Positions 11,701 through 25,108 of a stretch of DNA of 64,000 nt are shown here, in pieces (the first letter of the stretch is position 1; every line of letters starts with the position of its first letter). The notes beneath the pieces were generated by a model. The model saw only the letters and a list, made by a program, of their open reading frames with translations, was not told where the DNA came from and did no database searches. A program made the position numbers and the translations under genes. Source of the DNA: Pholis gunnellus (taxonomy: Eukaryota; Chordata; Actinopteri; Perciformes; Pholidae); assembly GCA_910591455.2 (NCBI GenBank), contig OU342816.1:17345138-17409137 (forward strand), read 5' to 3'.

Positions 11701-14700
11701 TTTGTTTTTTTTCCCCTTCCTCATCAGAGCTTTTGCCATAGTGGATTTAATGACTTACTATGTTTAAGCTACACATTTCCCTTCAGCTTCACATTGATTT
11801 GATGCACATAGGGTCCAAGAGACTCGTAATGCAATGATGCACATTGTCATCCATTGTCTGTCTGATGCCCATTGTGGTGGGGAAAAAAAACCCGTCAGGA
11901 CATTTTCTCCAATTGTGCTGTTGCACATCCAAGATTTTGATGGCAAGCAGTGGTATTGTCAGTGTCAAATGAAAACAGAGGGGACTGTAATGTATGCATG
12001 CAAATGTGACATGTGATATGCGGGTGCTGTCACGTTCCAGTTTTCTGCGTGGATGCAAATATCCCCACTTTTAAGATGAAGACCCCTGGACTTGCTGTCG
12101 TCGTGTGATTTGGAACGAAAATAATGCTAATATTTCTGACACTTTCACTCTCGCGCTGCTGCTGCCGAATCTCCATATTCATTTCCAGTCCCCCAAGTAA
12201 GCTCACTTATGAATTGAGCGTCGTCTTTGCTTTAACCAGATAAAAAAAAAAAAATTCCTCTGCACGCAGCCGCGACGTGCTTCCTAAAAAGATGCACACA
12301 AAAAAAAAACCACTCTGATGAACCCCGTGTCCCAGAGTAGTGTTAATCAAGCTGATTGACACATTTGCATAATTGAGGTTAACTTGCTGAAAAGGGGGAA
12401 CACAGTTAGCAACAGGCTAAACCCATCCTGCGCTAGCAGGCTACTTAATAAAGGGTAGATTCAGCAAAATAACATTCAAAACATATTTCTCTCTCACTGT
12501 ACATCTTCTGGTATCCAGCCATGCAGATCATTTTGGCTAGGTTGAAAGATGTCACCCTCTGAGATGTATGCTGCCACCCCGATGCAATAGAGGTGAGACT
12601 TATGTGAGAGCATATCTTTTGTTTGCGAGTTGGGGTGGACTGACCCGTTAACAGCTGCCGTATCATATGCTGTTAAAGCAAAATGACAAAATTGGCAGGT
12701 ATCCTGTATAACACGTCAGGCAGCTTCAGAGTGATGTCGGGGTGGTGGTACGTATTTGGGAACGCAGGTATCAGTATCACTTACACTGAGCTAAGGAAGG
12801 TAGTTGACATGTCAGTCATGTGGCTTCAGTTCATTTTCTGCACCCACACACACACACACGCACACACACGCACAGCTGCCTGAGAACATGCAGCTGTAGG
12901 ATCATTGTGCGTCTCAGCTATTGTGACCTCGCTGCTATGTCATTCCAACCACAGACGAAATACTGCTTTTGAGAAATGTCCGCAATCGCTCAAAGACAAC
13001 TTGAAAGTAACATTCACTATAAACAACGTTTTTACTCTGCTCGTGCTGGATGTGCAGCTGGGGCAAGAATCAAAGCACGGGAACACAGCACACAGAGCTC
13101 GACTTAAATTATCCGACTTCAGAGCTCAACGTTTATCGGGCGACACAGAGCAAAACCGTAATTGAAAGCATCTTTGAATCAAAAGGAGGTACAAAAGGAC
13201 TTCCCTTTGATTCCTATCAGACATTAAAGAGTGCGCCATTCCCGAGCTGCCGCCGTTGAAAACGGTTGGACAGCACTGATAGTCGGATAGCTTCAAACGA
13301 GGAACATTCAAAAGTTTTTTTGAAATCAAGATCCTCGGCTCATGTTGTGGTGGTCGTCACTCGGAACGTGTCTGTCCTCGTGTTTGAGCTGACTGACGTC
13401 CGTTCTCTCTTAAACTTCAAGCGGCCATAATTGTTGCCACCTTTTCAAAGAAGCTGCATTCGTTTCACCCTCTCCATGAATACATGGCGTGTCTGTTTTA
13501 TTCATAAAATACATTATGATTACGTGAAGAGATAAAACCGACAGTAAGATAATCATATTTCAATCTTTTTTTCTTCCTCTTTCTTTGTTTTTATACGTAG
13601 GTACCTAATAGATTAGATAGGATGCTATTTCTTTTCTTACTTTAACCCGAAATGCAGCTGTGAGTATTGCTAGAAACCGAGAGAACAGGGGCTGACAAGG
13701 CATGGGGAACATCACTGTACATTATTCCCGTTTCTATGCAACCGTCTAATTAGCATTAGCGAGCTGATGAATGTGCTATTGTATTATTCAACTCACAGCC
13801 CCCAGGGGAACATCCTGAGATGTGCCGCATTTAAAGCATGAGGTGTCTCGTTTTGGAGGACCTCATGTGATTAAGCGTTGAAAGCCACATTTTAAAGCAG
13901 CAACTCATTCGATCGTCGTCCTTTTTTTTTTTTTTAAGACGCCACAAGACTGTGTGCAAAGTGAAAGGTCCTTGTGTTCACTGTGCATATTAAAATGCAA
14001 ATGGATCCAAAAAAAATAGCAATAAGTGCAAGTTAAGCGTATGCACTGTAATTTATGTACAGTATAGTTTCTGCCGGTGGTGGTGGCAAATATGGAAGCG
14101 AGGTTTAAGAGTGGTGGTGTCCTCCCATTGTGTGTATGATGTATGTATGAATAGGAGGCTTGTCTGTATGAGGGGGAATGTAATTAAAAAAGAAAATGTA
14201 GTGTGCATATGTGCATTATGCATATGAATAAGCTGTAGAAGTGAACATCAGAAGCAGAGGGAGACACCCCAGATGCATTCGTATTGTACTTTCTATTGTT
14301 AACCAGTCTTGTATCTGTTCCTTTCATTGCACGCACATGAATGCACAGTGGATCGCGGAGACACACACACAGGAAAGCTGTATTTATACAAAGGCTGAGA
14401 TGTGTATGAAGGGAAGAGGCGGAGGGACTTAACCAGGAGTCTCTCTCCGATCGCTCCCGTCTTCCTGTGCGACTCGCTGCCTCCACAGCCGCGCCCTCAG
14501 AGCCTCCCCTGGCATAAATGACCATTATGGCTCCATTAGGGGGCCGCTGGTAGGAGGTCATTATGCTACTGTGAAAAAAAAACCAGGGATGAAGATGTCA
14601 GTGGGGTCCCATCAGGGGGGGTGACACAGACTGAGTGAGAGAAAGACATAACACTCGGTCATCCAGCTCCTCTAGATGTCATGACAGACAAACAGCAATC

Positions 14701-14849
14701 CAGGTCCAGTGAGTCAGCCTCTTAAGTAGTAAAAGAATGGAGAGAAAGGATGATAAAAGAGGGGAGAGGACAGCGGTAAGTGTAGCAATCGGCAATGAGT
14801 ACTGAAGGGCTACAAGTTACCTTAACACTATTCTTTTTATAAACACATA

Positions 14850-15598
14850 TATATATTAGTGCTGGGCAACGATTACAATTTTTTAGCGCGATTAATCGCA
14901 TTGTTATGCGCAAAGTTCAATAATGAATTCAAAAGTAGTGTATTGCGCACTTTTATTTTAAAGTACTGCTATTTGAACAAAAGGGCAATGACATTTGGTT
15001 TGCAAACACTTTAAACAAATATGGTTCTTTTTAACAGCAGTATTCCCTTTACACAGTAGCAGTTAAAATACAATAATGATTCTGATAATAGATATTCAGC
15101 CGGTGTTCACAACTTTATCTTCATGTGTGTAAGAGATGCAATTTGAAATATACACCTTGAAAACTGCAAACCTATCTACGTCATGTTTTTATGTTTGTTA
15201 AATTTTCAGTAGCGATAACTAAATGATATGCTTATTATACATATTCCAAACAAAACAACTTTAAAAACTAAAAAAAAATAATTTAAATGAATCATTTATT
15301 TTTAGCTTTTTTTGGTATTTTGGTCAGACACATATGCAACGCTGATTACTGTAATATGTGTGGTATTTGTTATAAATGTACATTGGTACATAGAGGGTGA
15401 TAAGATAAGCTGTACATGGAGGGACTTAGGACCCAGGGGAATGTAGGTGAAGGAAACAGGAAGAGACGGAAGAGACGCCACACAAACAGCGCATCCGCTT
15501 AATAATAAAAAAAATAATAATAACTGCGTTAACGCACGATATTATAATTGTTGGCGTTAATTAATGAACACCTTAACTTGCCCAGCACTAATATATAA
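14850..15598. mobile_element. non-autonomous DNA transposon (MITE-like), about 0.74 kb
   Basis: The left end TATATATTAGTGCTGGGCAA (14850-14869) is a perfect 20-base inverted match to the right end (15579-15598). The AT-rich outer bases may include the target site rather than the element itself; the most conservative ends are AGTGCTGGGCAA and its complement. Just inside the ends lie GCGATTAATCGCA on the left and GTTAACGCACG plus GGCGTTAATTAATG on the right, a further rough subterminal symmetry. The interior is AT-rich and has no transposase frame, so the element would depend on an enzyme made elsewhere. The end motif with GATTAATCGC is, to my memory, common in fish genomes. The superfamily (hAT or Tc1/mariner) is not settled, because the duplication next to the ends is ambiguous in the ATAT context. 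Confidence 0.8.
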
Positions 15599-17634
15599 AT
15601 ATAAATACATATTCTAATAACCAGTGTTTGGTGTGTCGGATCTGTTCTCCCGTCAGATATGCAGTGTGTGGGATAGCGCCGCGGTGGCCCGATCCATCCC
15701 TCTGTATCTCCAACTCCACAGACCAACCGTGCGTTAGACACAACAGCACACTGCATCATATCTAAGTGACAGGAAAACGCCATTTCAAACAGCCTTAAGT
15801 CGGTGTGGAGTAGATTTCTATTTTTCTGCGTGGATGTTAACAGGACTCAACCCCAGCACGTGGTTCTGGATTCCGCCGTGTATGAAAAGCTGCGCAGTGG
15901 CCTGGTTGGCTACTAGACCGTCCCATACGCAGACGATGAGGGGTTTGGCTGCCATGACCGCCCACATGTCTGTCCTGATTCAAGTTACTTATCCCCTACT
16001 TGCTTGTAGTACATCTGGCTGTAATACATATTGCACATTTCTGCACGAATCAAAGGCAATGAAATAGGTTACACTTAACCACAAACCAAAAAACCCACCA
16101 ACGAGCAGAAATTATGCAACTGTAAATAACTGTGAAATGATGGCGGCTGACCTCTTGACCCCTCTTTTCCTGTAGGAGAAGAATGTAAAGAAATAGAGAG
16201 CAGCTGTCCTCTCTGGAGCTGGGCTATCGGGAAAGAGAGCAGCTGACCTGCGCAATTGGTATGATAGTGACTGTTCCTGGCGGCTGCATGCCGCTATAAA
16301 CTGGGGCAGAGCCAACCAAGCATATGATAAATGCACCAGAGGTCACATTCGGGGCATTGGCCTGAACCACCAGTTAGCCTCCCAGGGTTTAGCAACCTTC
16401 TGCCATTGGATGGAAAGGTGTTGACGTGGACTATATAGAGATATGAACTTTTTGAAGCAAATAGTTGCTTCTGCCAGGGTGGGGGTTAAAGACGAGAGGG
16501 AAGGGTGAGGCAGTGTTAGTGATGTGTCTAGTTTCATAAGACGAAGCTCTGCTGCGGAGCCAAAGTGAACATGAGGATGAACGGGCAAAGTTTTTTCCTA
16601 TGTTAACATGGTGTTAAAGCACCTCAGGCTTCAAAGTCTTTTCTGTAAAACTTCTTCGCAATGTTCTGCGCCATTCATGTCCGCACAGGCATCTCCAAAT
16701 GCAGATGTGCAAACTGGCATTGCTCCAGTGCCACTGCGGTGGATCCAGAGAAGGCATTGCATCGACGTTGACCAGAGTATCCCGCTAATTAAAAGCGTGG
16801 AAGTTGCCGCTCCAAACTTTCTGCCCAGTGGAACTCTCTTCTCGCTGGCTACAGTCCATTACTTCCTATGTGGATGATGATGTAGTCTGGGACACCATGC
16901 GCGGTCATGATCAGCGGATCTGAAGCTCTCTTAAGTATTCAGACGTCTTATATTTCCCATTTCAGCACAATAAGTACACCGCTTCTTGGCTACAGGGCTG
17001 GAGCAGGTGGGAAAAAATCACTGGCCTGAGGCTGATGAGGAGCTTACCTGTGTCCTGGGTGCATGCAACATTGTCCTCCATAAGTACTTTTGTGTTTTCA
17101 CTGCACACATGAGACATGGCGGCGGCGACGGGCGGCACACACACACACACAGCAGTGCTATTGGCAGAACGGGTCTCTGTTGAGCTGGAGTTACACAGCA
17201 GATTGTTCCATAGATCCTGTGACCATCTCTCTACAAGCTGGGTGAGCCGTGACCCCAGCAAGTGGTCCCACAGGCCAGACTGAGTGCTACAGGGCTGGAA
17301 GCAGATGGCCCTCCTGATGCCACACTGACTCACAGAGTGACTTTAATTGCCCGGGCTGATCATTAGCCCGATGGGTCTGTGGAGGCCGGGCCACTCCATG
17401 AGTCGCGGGCCTTAAAATAGGGCCTGACGAGGAGCGCCGCGACCTCACTCACCCCAACGACCTCGCGCGACCGCATCTTTCTCTCGCACTCTCTCTGGAC
17501 ACGGGCAAGATCACAGACTCTTCAAGGCTGCGTATGAAGGCAAAGGAGGTGGAGGGACTTCAGCAGGGCCCTCTCTCTCTCTCTCCCTGCTTTCCTGTCT
17601 GCCTCTCTGACTCACTGTCTCCACAGCAGTGCTG

Positions 17635-17638
<4 letters not shown>

Positions 17639-17689
<51 letters not shown>
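17639..17689. repeat. (CA)n microsatellite, about 25 units
   Basis: A perfect CA repeat deep inside an intron. It is preceded by a CT-rich stretch (CTCTCTCTCTCTCT near 17570-17584). It is the source of a spurious poly-Val/Cys open frame on the minus strand. Confidence 0.98.
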
Positions 17690-17693
<4 letters not shown>

Positions 17694-20412
17694 GCACATG
17701 CAGACACTCCGAGCTCCCCAGGCCATGACTCCAGTCCCTGTGACAGTAGTGAGTGTGCTGCTCTGACGTCAGCGGACAGCACTGTATGTCACGCCCTGTC
17801 TACTTCTGTGTGTGCAGTCATCGAGCTAGACTGCTTTCAGAGCAGGCCCTGCTCTCCACAACAACAACAACAACAGCCCCTAAAATCTGTTTTACTTGCA
17901 TTTTTTTTTAGTGATCAGAGGGAGACACTGTAGGCTGCCGACGTCCTGTATGTGTATTCCGATGGATGCAACAGGTGTGGCAGCACTCCACCAACATGCC
18001 CCTCGGTGCTTTTACGGGAGCAGTGGTTTCCTTTATTTCTGTTTTGTGGCCATGTTTTTCTTTTTTCTTTGGAGATGCAGTGTGCTGGTCCGTCTGCACG
18101 CTCGCATGCACACAAGTGCGTTCACGTGCACATACACGTGCGCCTCCTCGGGTGCATGAGCACCTGTCTCTGCGAAAGCGACCGACTGCACTCTGACACG
18201 GGGAACGGCGAAATGCCGGCTATTTCCCGAAAGTGGAAGAGAAGGCTCACCTCATTTGCCCAGGTCTTAGCTCACCCTGGGACAGTAGACACATCCTCTC
18301 ACACTGAAGCAGGCAAAACAGTCTGCCATGGAGACCCACCGTCTAGGTTCCTGCGGCGGGGAAGATGAGCTGCTGCAAGAGGCAGAGTGGCACCGCTAAA
18401 GCTCATTATGTCTCCACTGTTGAGCCGCTGGTCTAGAAATGAAACTTGAGCTGCCCTGCCTCGTAGGTGGCTTCTACCTTTGGACACTGCTGGCGGGCAG
18501 CAGCAGCAGGAGGAGAGAAAAAGGAGCACAGACATGGAAGTGGGCAGAGGAATACAATATGTGTGTCTGTGCAGGGGCGTGGGTCTTCTTTCACAGGCAA
18601 ATTTGAGCGTCAAACACTTCCATTTCCTCCATTCTGGGGAATTTTTCTGCATCAGTTTATGGTGGAGGTGTCTTTATTTATGTAAAGGAAATACAAAATA
18701 CAGGCTCCAGGTGATAAATATAAAAAAATGACATTGTATTGCTTTCAAATATAACTTCTTGTGCATGTTTATCATTGACCTATTCGTGTCAAGGATAAAT
18801 GAATGCATTTCATTAATTTATGAACCCCTGGACTTTCTGATTTTATACTCGAAAATGTCTTCCCATTATTTTTCTCACAGTGGCCCTGATGCTCCTCCGT
18901 AGTTGACCGAGTAGAATTCCGCCTTTCGGCTAACTTATTCTCTTGCTAATTAGCGGCCGTATCAGAGTAGCTTTTTGCCGCGTTGCCTCCAGCCCAGCAG
19001 CCAGCTCTCCCTGCATCTGTCGAGGTGGAGCCTCAACATTGCTCATTGCTCTTGAGGTCGCATACTGCCCCCTAATGAGTCGAGTTGCGTTCGAGCTGCT
19101 CTTCAGAATAAAAGACCTCTGCTACTTTCATGGTTTTATTTGGGAACTGGGGGGGGGGGGCTACGCCATTGTGCCTGTGAGACCCTGCTCAGTGTCTGCT
19201 GCCTCTTGTTTTGATCCCACCCACTGTTCGAGACCTCCAGGCCCAGCTAGTTGGGTAGCTGCTAGGTGTCTACCCAGCTGCCCCCTCCTTTCCCTCTGTC
19301 CTCCCATCTCTCCCTCCCGCTGACTGTGCTAATAGCCCTCCAGTAGCTCTCATCTTCTCTCTCCCTAGTGCATGGACACATGCATATGTATATGAACATG
19401 TGAACATATATTCACAGTCATAGCGCACAGCCCCTCTGCATGCACACCTCCACTCTATGTGGAAACGTTGTTTTCAGCTCCAGTAAGCAAGTGGAGGCCA
19501 ATGCTGCCGTGCTATTTTTGGGTCGTGCCACATGTTACCCTACTTGCCCCTCGGTATCTGGAGCAGGGGTGGATTGTGTAACTGCAGTGCGTGGAGCCGG
19601 CTGAAATATAACGGAGTCTGTCAGCGTTTTAACTCGGCTATAAAATCGTATTCATGACATAGTGTCCTGGTATTATTACCGACGTTAATGCGCTGTATTT
19701 TATTTTCACCCTACATTAGTAATTCCTACAAGAGCAGGCTGGCACCGATCGGTGCAAATCCACAAACACATATTTAACTTGAATGGTGAAATGACACTTA
19801 ATGCACTCGCTTCCATTCGAGAAAACCTGAAATTACCCCCCTTCATCCTTCATCTGCCCCCTCCTCCACCACCCTCAGGACTGGGAGATGGGCATTAAAA
19901 TGCATAAAAAATTAAGGCTGTTTACTTGGACACTAATGAGAGGAGGCTTAAGTAGTCTAGTTTAATTAGAGTGATTGGCTCCATGGGGACCACACAGGCA
20001 GGGCCATAACAACTGATTCGCTCAGAGCTCACAGGACCTTTTCAAACTCTGAGTGTCAGGACTGATGTCAGAGGAGATTGGACTGCAGAGACATGTTGCC
20101 TTTGCTGATCCCAGGTTGGAAGAGAGCACTGCAGTTAAATGCACTGAAGCAGACCATTACATAAGCACCACTGCAAGGTCAGACATCTGTGTCCTCCCTG
20201 TCTGTCTCTCTCGATTTAAGTCACAATCACGAAACTGCCTTGAATATTGGGGTTGCGAACCAAGACCCTATCCCATTTGCAAACCAGTGTCACTGTTTCC
20301 AGAACCGAATGGATTTAAATGTTTTTTGCCTTATCTATTCTGGCAGATTCCCCCTCTCTCTTTTTTTTCTGCGCCTTATTGTTTCATTCTCCATTCCTCT
20401 TTCTTTATCTAC

Positions 20413-20414
<2 letters not shown>

Positions 20415-20460
<46 letters not shown>

Positions 20461-20465
20461 GGGGG
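20415..20465. repeat. (TG)n followed by G22 homopolymer
   Basis: About 15 TG units run directly into 22 consecutive G residues (20444-20465). It is a compound low-complexity tract within the large intron. The G run could form a quadruplex in DNA or pre-mRNA. Confidence 0.96.
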
Positions 20466-20989
20466 TATTTTGAGGTTTGTGTGGAGGCAGAACGTGTTTA
20501 GATCAGTTCTGCAACATAGGAGCCGTTTACTTTTTACTGAAGTGCATGGGAAGGCGTACAAAGGGGAGGTCGAAAGTGCGGCTGCACTTCAATAAAGAGC
20601 CGAGTTTGTCCTCTTTGATGCTATGCCGCCATGCACTTCAGCTACAAAGAAAAGGCGCTCTTGTCACCGAGAATGGAAGTAAAAGACACCGAGCTTTTCC
20701 CTGAGCTCCCTCCGCCACATCACAACATCACAGGCACTCGCTCCCTGTGTACAGCTGTGTGATGTGTGCGCCGAGCTGGCAGTTTCCCTTGGCTGGAGTT
20801 ATTTCCAAGTTGAGGGTATTGTGAGCAACATTACGATAAAATATGTTTTTCCATCAACTCTGATTTATAATTGATTCATATAGAGCTGGTTGTTTATACG
20901 GTCAGTACACATGCAATATAGAAACTGCAATTCAATCTGCCATCTTAGACGCACAACATAGTTAGTATGGAGACTGCTCTTCAGCTGAA

Positions 20990-21115
20990 GGGCTCCGGGT
21001 CGAGCCCCCCTCTCCAGCAAGAATCCGCCCTGCTGAAGTGCCCTCGAGCAAATCACTCCGTGTCTACTAGCTCCAGCGAGGCCGGTCGGTAGCTCAAACG
21101 CACACCTCACCGCTG
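20990..21115 (+). repeat. probable SINE-like fragment with a B-box-like motif
   Basis: The stretch contains GGGTCGAGCCC (20997-21007), close to the RNA polymerase III B-box consensus GGTTCGANNCC. A segment reading CTGAAGTGCCCTCGAGCAAA then resembles, from memory, the body of tRNA-derived repeats in fish (CTTGAGCAAGGCACTGAACC). No clear A-box and no 3' tail repeat are present, so it would be a damaged or truncated copy. This is recognition by memory of a repeat family, not a database match. Confidence 0.5.
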
Positions 21116-21335
21116 ACCTTCCTGCGGAGAAAGCCACGGGAATGGCATTATTTGTTTTCCGTGTGCGGTAGCGGTGGCTTCACGAGACCCACCGCTCGCA
21201 TGCGAGTGTGGCGCATGAATTCCAAATGCGCCGCAATGGTTCTGACGGATCAGATGATGTGACTCAGTGTGTCAAACTAATTTTAGAACATGATGATGTC
21301 TTGTAAAGGGGCAGAGCGGTTCTCCTGCAGCATGA

Positions 21336-21353
21336 GGGGGGGGGGGGGGGGGG
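21336..21353. repeat. G18 homopolymer
   Basis: Eighteen consecutive G residues within the large intron, one of an unusually dense series of long G or C runs in this window. Confidence 0.95.
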
Positions 21354-23077
21354 ATTCTTTTTGTTCTCTGTGCCTCTGAAAGCTTACCCAGTTTAAATTT
21401 GACCAAGTGTATCTCCTTCCCGGCCTCATCATGTTGTTCAAAGGTATAAGATACGTGGGCAATTACTACCATAAAGCCAGGCTTTGCTGAGCTCTGGACC
21501 CACTCCACGTCTGTAATTGACTTTTTTCTCCCCCCCCGATCTGAAGCCACAAAGTCTTAATGGCGAAGGATCAGTGTGCCAAATGGTTTCATTACATACA
21601 GAAACCATTACCTTTGGCACAAAAGAACTGCAGCTTAGGCAAAGGGGACGCACACACACGGGAACAAACACATACACACCGATCCCACACGTACACACAT
21701 CCGGTAGTAATGTCGTGTTTCATCGCATCAGTGAGCGACAGAAAATGGACCCTTCTTATCATACTGCAGAGGTCAGGGGTCTTTGGTGTTGTGGAGCCAA
21801 TATGTTAGAGCACTACCAACAATAATACCACATGTAAACACCTGAGGTATGTTTCAAACCCATAAACGCCATAGCACGGCTCGTAGCATGAAGAGGTGCA
21901 TCGTGTCCTGTGGTCAGCGGTTTCGCGAAATGCTGTCGAGCAGTTGACGTTAACCAACACGTCAACCCATTTCACAGCAACAGTACTCGGGGATTCTGGG
22001 ATATTTTAATGAAGTGTAGCTGAAACTGGGGTGGCCTCAGTATTGTGAAGCTGCCGTATTTGTACTCCTTTAGTGGCGCGTAACTCCATCGCTAAAGTGA
22101 CTTTAACGGTCATACACGTGCGATGTTTCAGAGATGTTTTCAGTGTCCAAAAAGTGTGACATTATTTTAGTGTTACATTATTATTTCATTGTTGCCGCCA
22201 CACTGCTGCAGTCCTTCTCAGTATGTCGTATTTGCACAAAGAATAACTCTGAATGGTCAGATTAAAGCTATTTCGTTTTTTTTTTTGCCTGAAGTGGAGG
22301 GACTCACCAGAGACAGACTTTTAAATAAGAAAGGTGAAAATTGATGCATCAGAAGTCGAGATATATCCGGATCTTTTTTTAGTCCCTGTGGTTCAAGCTC
22401 CAACAACAGCGGATCCTACAATTCCCACAATGCAAATTGTCTGTCATTAGACCCTCTCTCTCTTAAAATCTGTCGTCTTCAAGTTCAAGCCGAGATAGCC
22501 CAGATAATGATCATCATGCTATGTGAGTAAATTAATTTGATGTGTGAAATCAGCCGTTAAGAGTGTGGTCAAGTTCAAATTCAACAACCTGACTTCCCGA
22601 GCATCCCAAGTTTATATCATCTAAAAGTCAACTTGATGCGCAAAAGACATGTGGCAATACTTTTAAAAGATAACGAAGGAATAAAATGTTGGTATGGATG
22701 AATGCGTCTTCGTGTTCTTTGTGTCATTTCTCCACCGTCTCCGTTCTGTTTCCAGCCCACCGCTTGGCGTCCCGTTCACCGCGTGACCTTTTTGTGGCGC
22801 GTGCACAGAATCCAAACACTGACAAAAAGCAGACGTACACATGACAAAGATCCATTGGAATGATTGACAAGCAACCCAGCTCTGTTAATCAAGTTACCCT
22901 TACTCTGATTAGGACCTTAATGCGAGTAAGATAACCCGGTTAAGGTGTTTACATGAGAGTTGCAATAATATGCGTATTGCATTAGTCTGGTTATAATTGA
23001 ATTATTGGTGTGCATGCAAATGCTCTCTCGCTCCCTCTCTGGCTCATTCCCAGACACCAGTCTCTTTATTTCATGTT

Positions 23078-23103
23078 GGGGGGGGGGGGGGGGGGGGGGG
23101 GGG
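23078..23103. repeat. G26 homopolymer
   Basis: Twenty-six consecutive G residues. It lies about 60 bases right of the possible mobile-element end at 23014-23022. Confidence 0.95.
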
Positions 23104-25036
23104 CTCTATGTGTACTGTAGGTCTCTGTTGATCAGAGGAGAGGTGAGACATGAGCATGTGTGTAACAGTTCATATGAAAAGCCACCTGGCTCTCTCTGTG
23201 ATTCATGCCTTTGATAACAACAACCCAGAGATGCTTTCAACAACAACAAAGTAGCGCTGAAGGATGACAACAATGGGGACACTTGTCAGTCTGGAGATGA
23301 AAAGATGTCTTGCTAGGTGCCTGTCTCTTTTGTAACTTTGATATATACAGTATATCTTTTTTTTTCTGTCCTTTTGTTTTGTTTATTTGTCTCTCTGTGT
23401 TTCCCTACATCTTATCAAAGGTTATTGATGAAGCAAAATGTGAAGTGGAGTCAGTTTTCCATCTCTGACAGAATGCCTCCCTCCTCCTCTGCGAAGGCGG
23501 CAGTGTGCTTCACTGCCTCCGCTATGACTTATCAACAGACTTATTTCCGCTGGCTTGTCCTTCTTACTGTCATACAGTGACAGGAAAAAAAACCGTGCTT
23601 CTCCTGGAGGATTTCTTCTCACATTTATTACATTGAATTTGCAGTGAACAGTGACACCTATACCCTCCTTTGATGCAAATGCAAAATAGAAAAATCTTAG
23701 GATAATTAGTAATTAGATTTTTCCAAGGCAAACAGCCAGGAGTGTTTCTCTTTTTTGTTTTTTTAAATCAATCTTCTGTTTGGTTTCCATTTATCTGTTT
23801 ACAATGAGATTAGCCCGGTTTTGATAGAAAACTGGATAAATTAAATTAAATTACCGTGACACGTCCATAATCCATCATTAAAAACATTTTGGTTGTGGCA
23901 GTTCAATTTACAATTACACATTTCAGAGTCCGCAAGTAACACAATTCATCTACTTAGCTTACTGTACGTTCGACATTTGAGCACTTTTACTTATTTTTGA
24001 GCACTTTATTTTCTGTATAGGTATTATCGGTTCAACTAAATAATATAATCTCAGTTCTTGAAATATTTCTTTGTGTCCAGAATATCTTATAGAGTTCCAT
24101 GAGAATGAATTGGACACCTGTGTGTCCTGACCTTATTTCTCCCTCTATCTCTCATTCTCTTTGTCTTCTCTCCTCTTTGTCTTCTTCTCTGCTACTGATG
24201 TAGCTGCTGTCCTTCTCTGCTCATCCGTCTCACTCATCTCTGCTCTCCACCGGTCGTCTCTCTCACTCCTTCTGTCCGCCGCCGAAAGCTGACTATAGCT
24301 TCAGGCTGAAAGGCTTGTTCACAAACCAAGCAGCGACCAGTAGCACGAAACCCCTGTTAGCCAGCAAGTTAACCCTGGTTAACGCCATGTCAATGCTTTA
24401 TTTAATAAGCGCGGCTGGGAATTTGGTAAAACTTCTTGGTCAACAAAAAACGTTGATACTGCACTTTATTCACACTTTCCAAACATTAAGTGTGTAATGT
24501 ACTTTTGCTTACTTTACTCCATTTGGGATTTCCACTGAAAATGAAGTGCCCTATTAGTTTTCAGAGCGATATTAATATATGGGCATGGGCTACTTCAGCC
24601 ATAGGGCTGCTGTAGACTATCAGCTGTCCCTGGGCTCCTCCTGTGCATTAGAGAGTTGACAGTTCTTCTTATAGCAGAAATGAGCGGAGTGCTCTGTGAC
24701 TGATGGCGCTCCTTTGTCAATGACGGGAGGGGAGCTGCTACTGGCAGTTTTGGGCCAAAGAACAGTACAGATTACATTAACATCAGTCAAGCTGTTGTCA
24801 GACGGGTGGGACATAAATAGGACCTCATTGATGCATAATGCAACAACTTTTCATTGTGATGTTTTCTGAGTAATAGGATCAGAAAGTGGCTAGAAAGGCA
24901 GTACGCCAAAGATCTGCAAAGATGTAGCAGAAATAGTGCTTTAGGGGGGAAACCAGAGGTACTGTTAAGGATTAAGGAGTTTATAAGCACAAGTTAAGAT
25001 CATACACAAAATTCACCTTGCATGATGACATGTAGT

Positions 25037-25108
25037 GTTGAAGCGCTTTGAGTGGTCGGAAAGACTAGAAAAGCGCTCCACAAGTACAGTCCATTTACCA
25101 TTTACCAT
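25037..25108 (+). repeat. 3' tail of a fish LINE/SINE (L2-type end)
   Basis: The sequence GAAGCGCTTTGAGTGGTCGG, then GACTAGAAAAGCGCT, then CAGTCCATTTACCATTTACC has the arrangement of the 3' end shared by L2-clade LINEs and SINEs that borrow it: an AAAGCGCT stem followed by short tandem tail repeats (here CATTTAC units). No reverse transcriptase frame is next to it, so it is a short 5'-truncated copy or a SINE tail. The orientation given follows the tail repeat at the right end. Confidence 0.72.

Noticed and set aside
17511..17726. Minus-strand frame with a poly Cys-Val stretch
   Set aside because: It is the reading of the CA microsatellite at 17639-17689.
20053..20595. 180-codon open frame, the longest in the window
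   Set aside because: It runs through a TG repeat and a G22 homopolymer, giving Cys-Val and poly-Gly. The rest shows no known domain.
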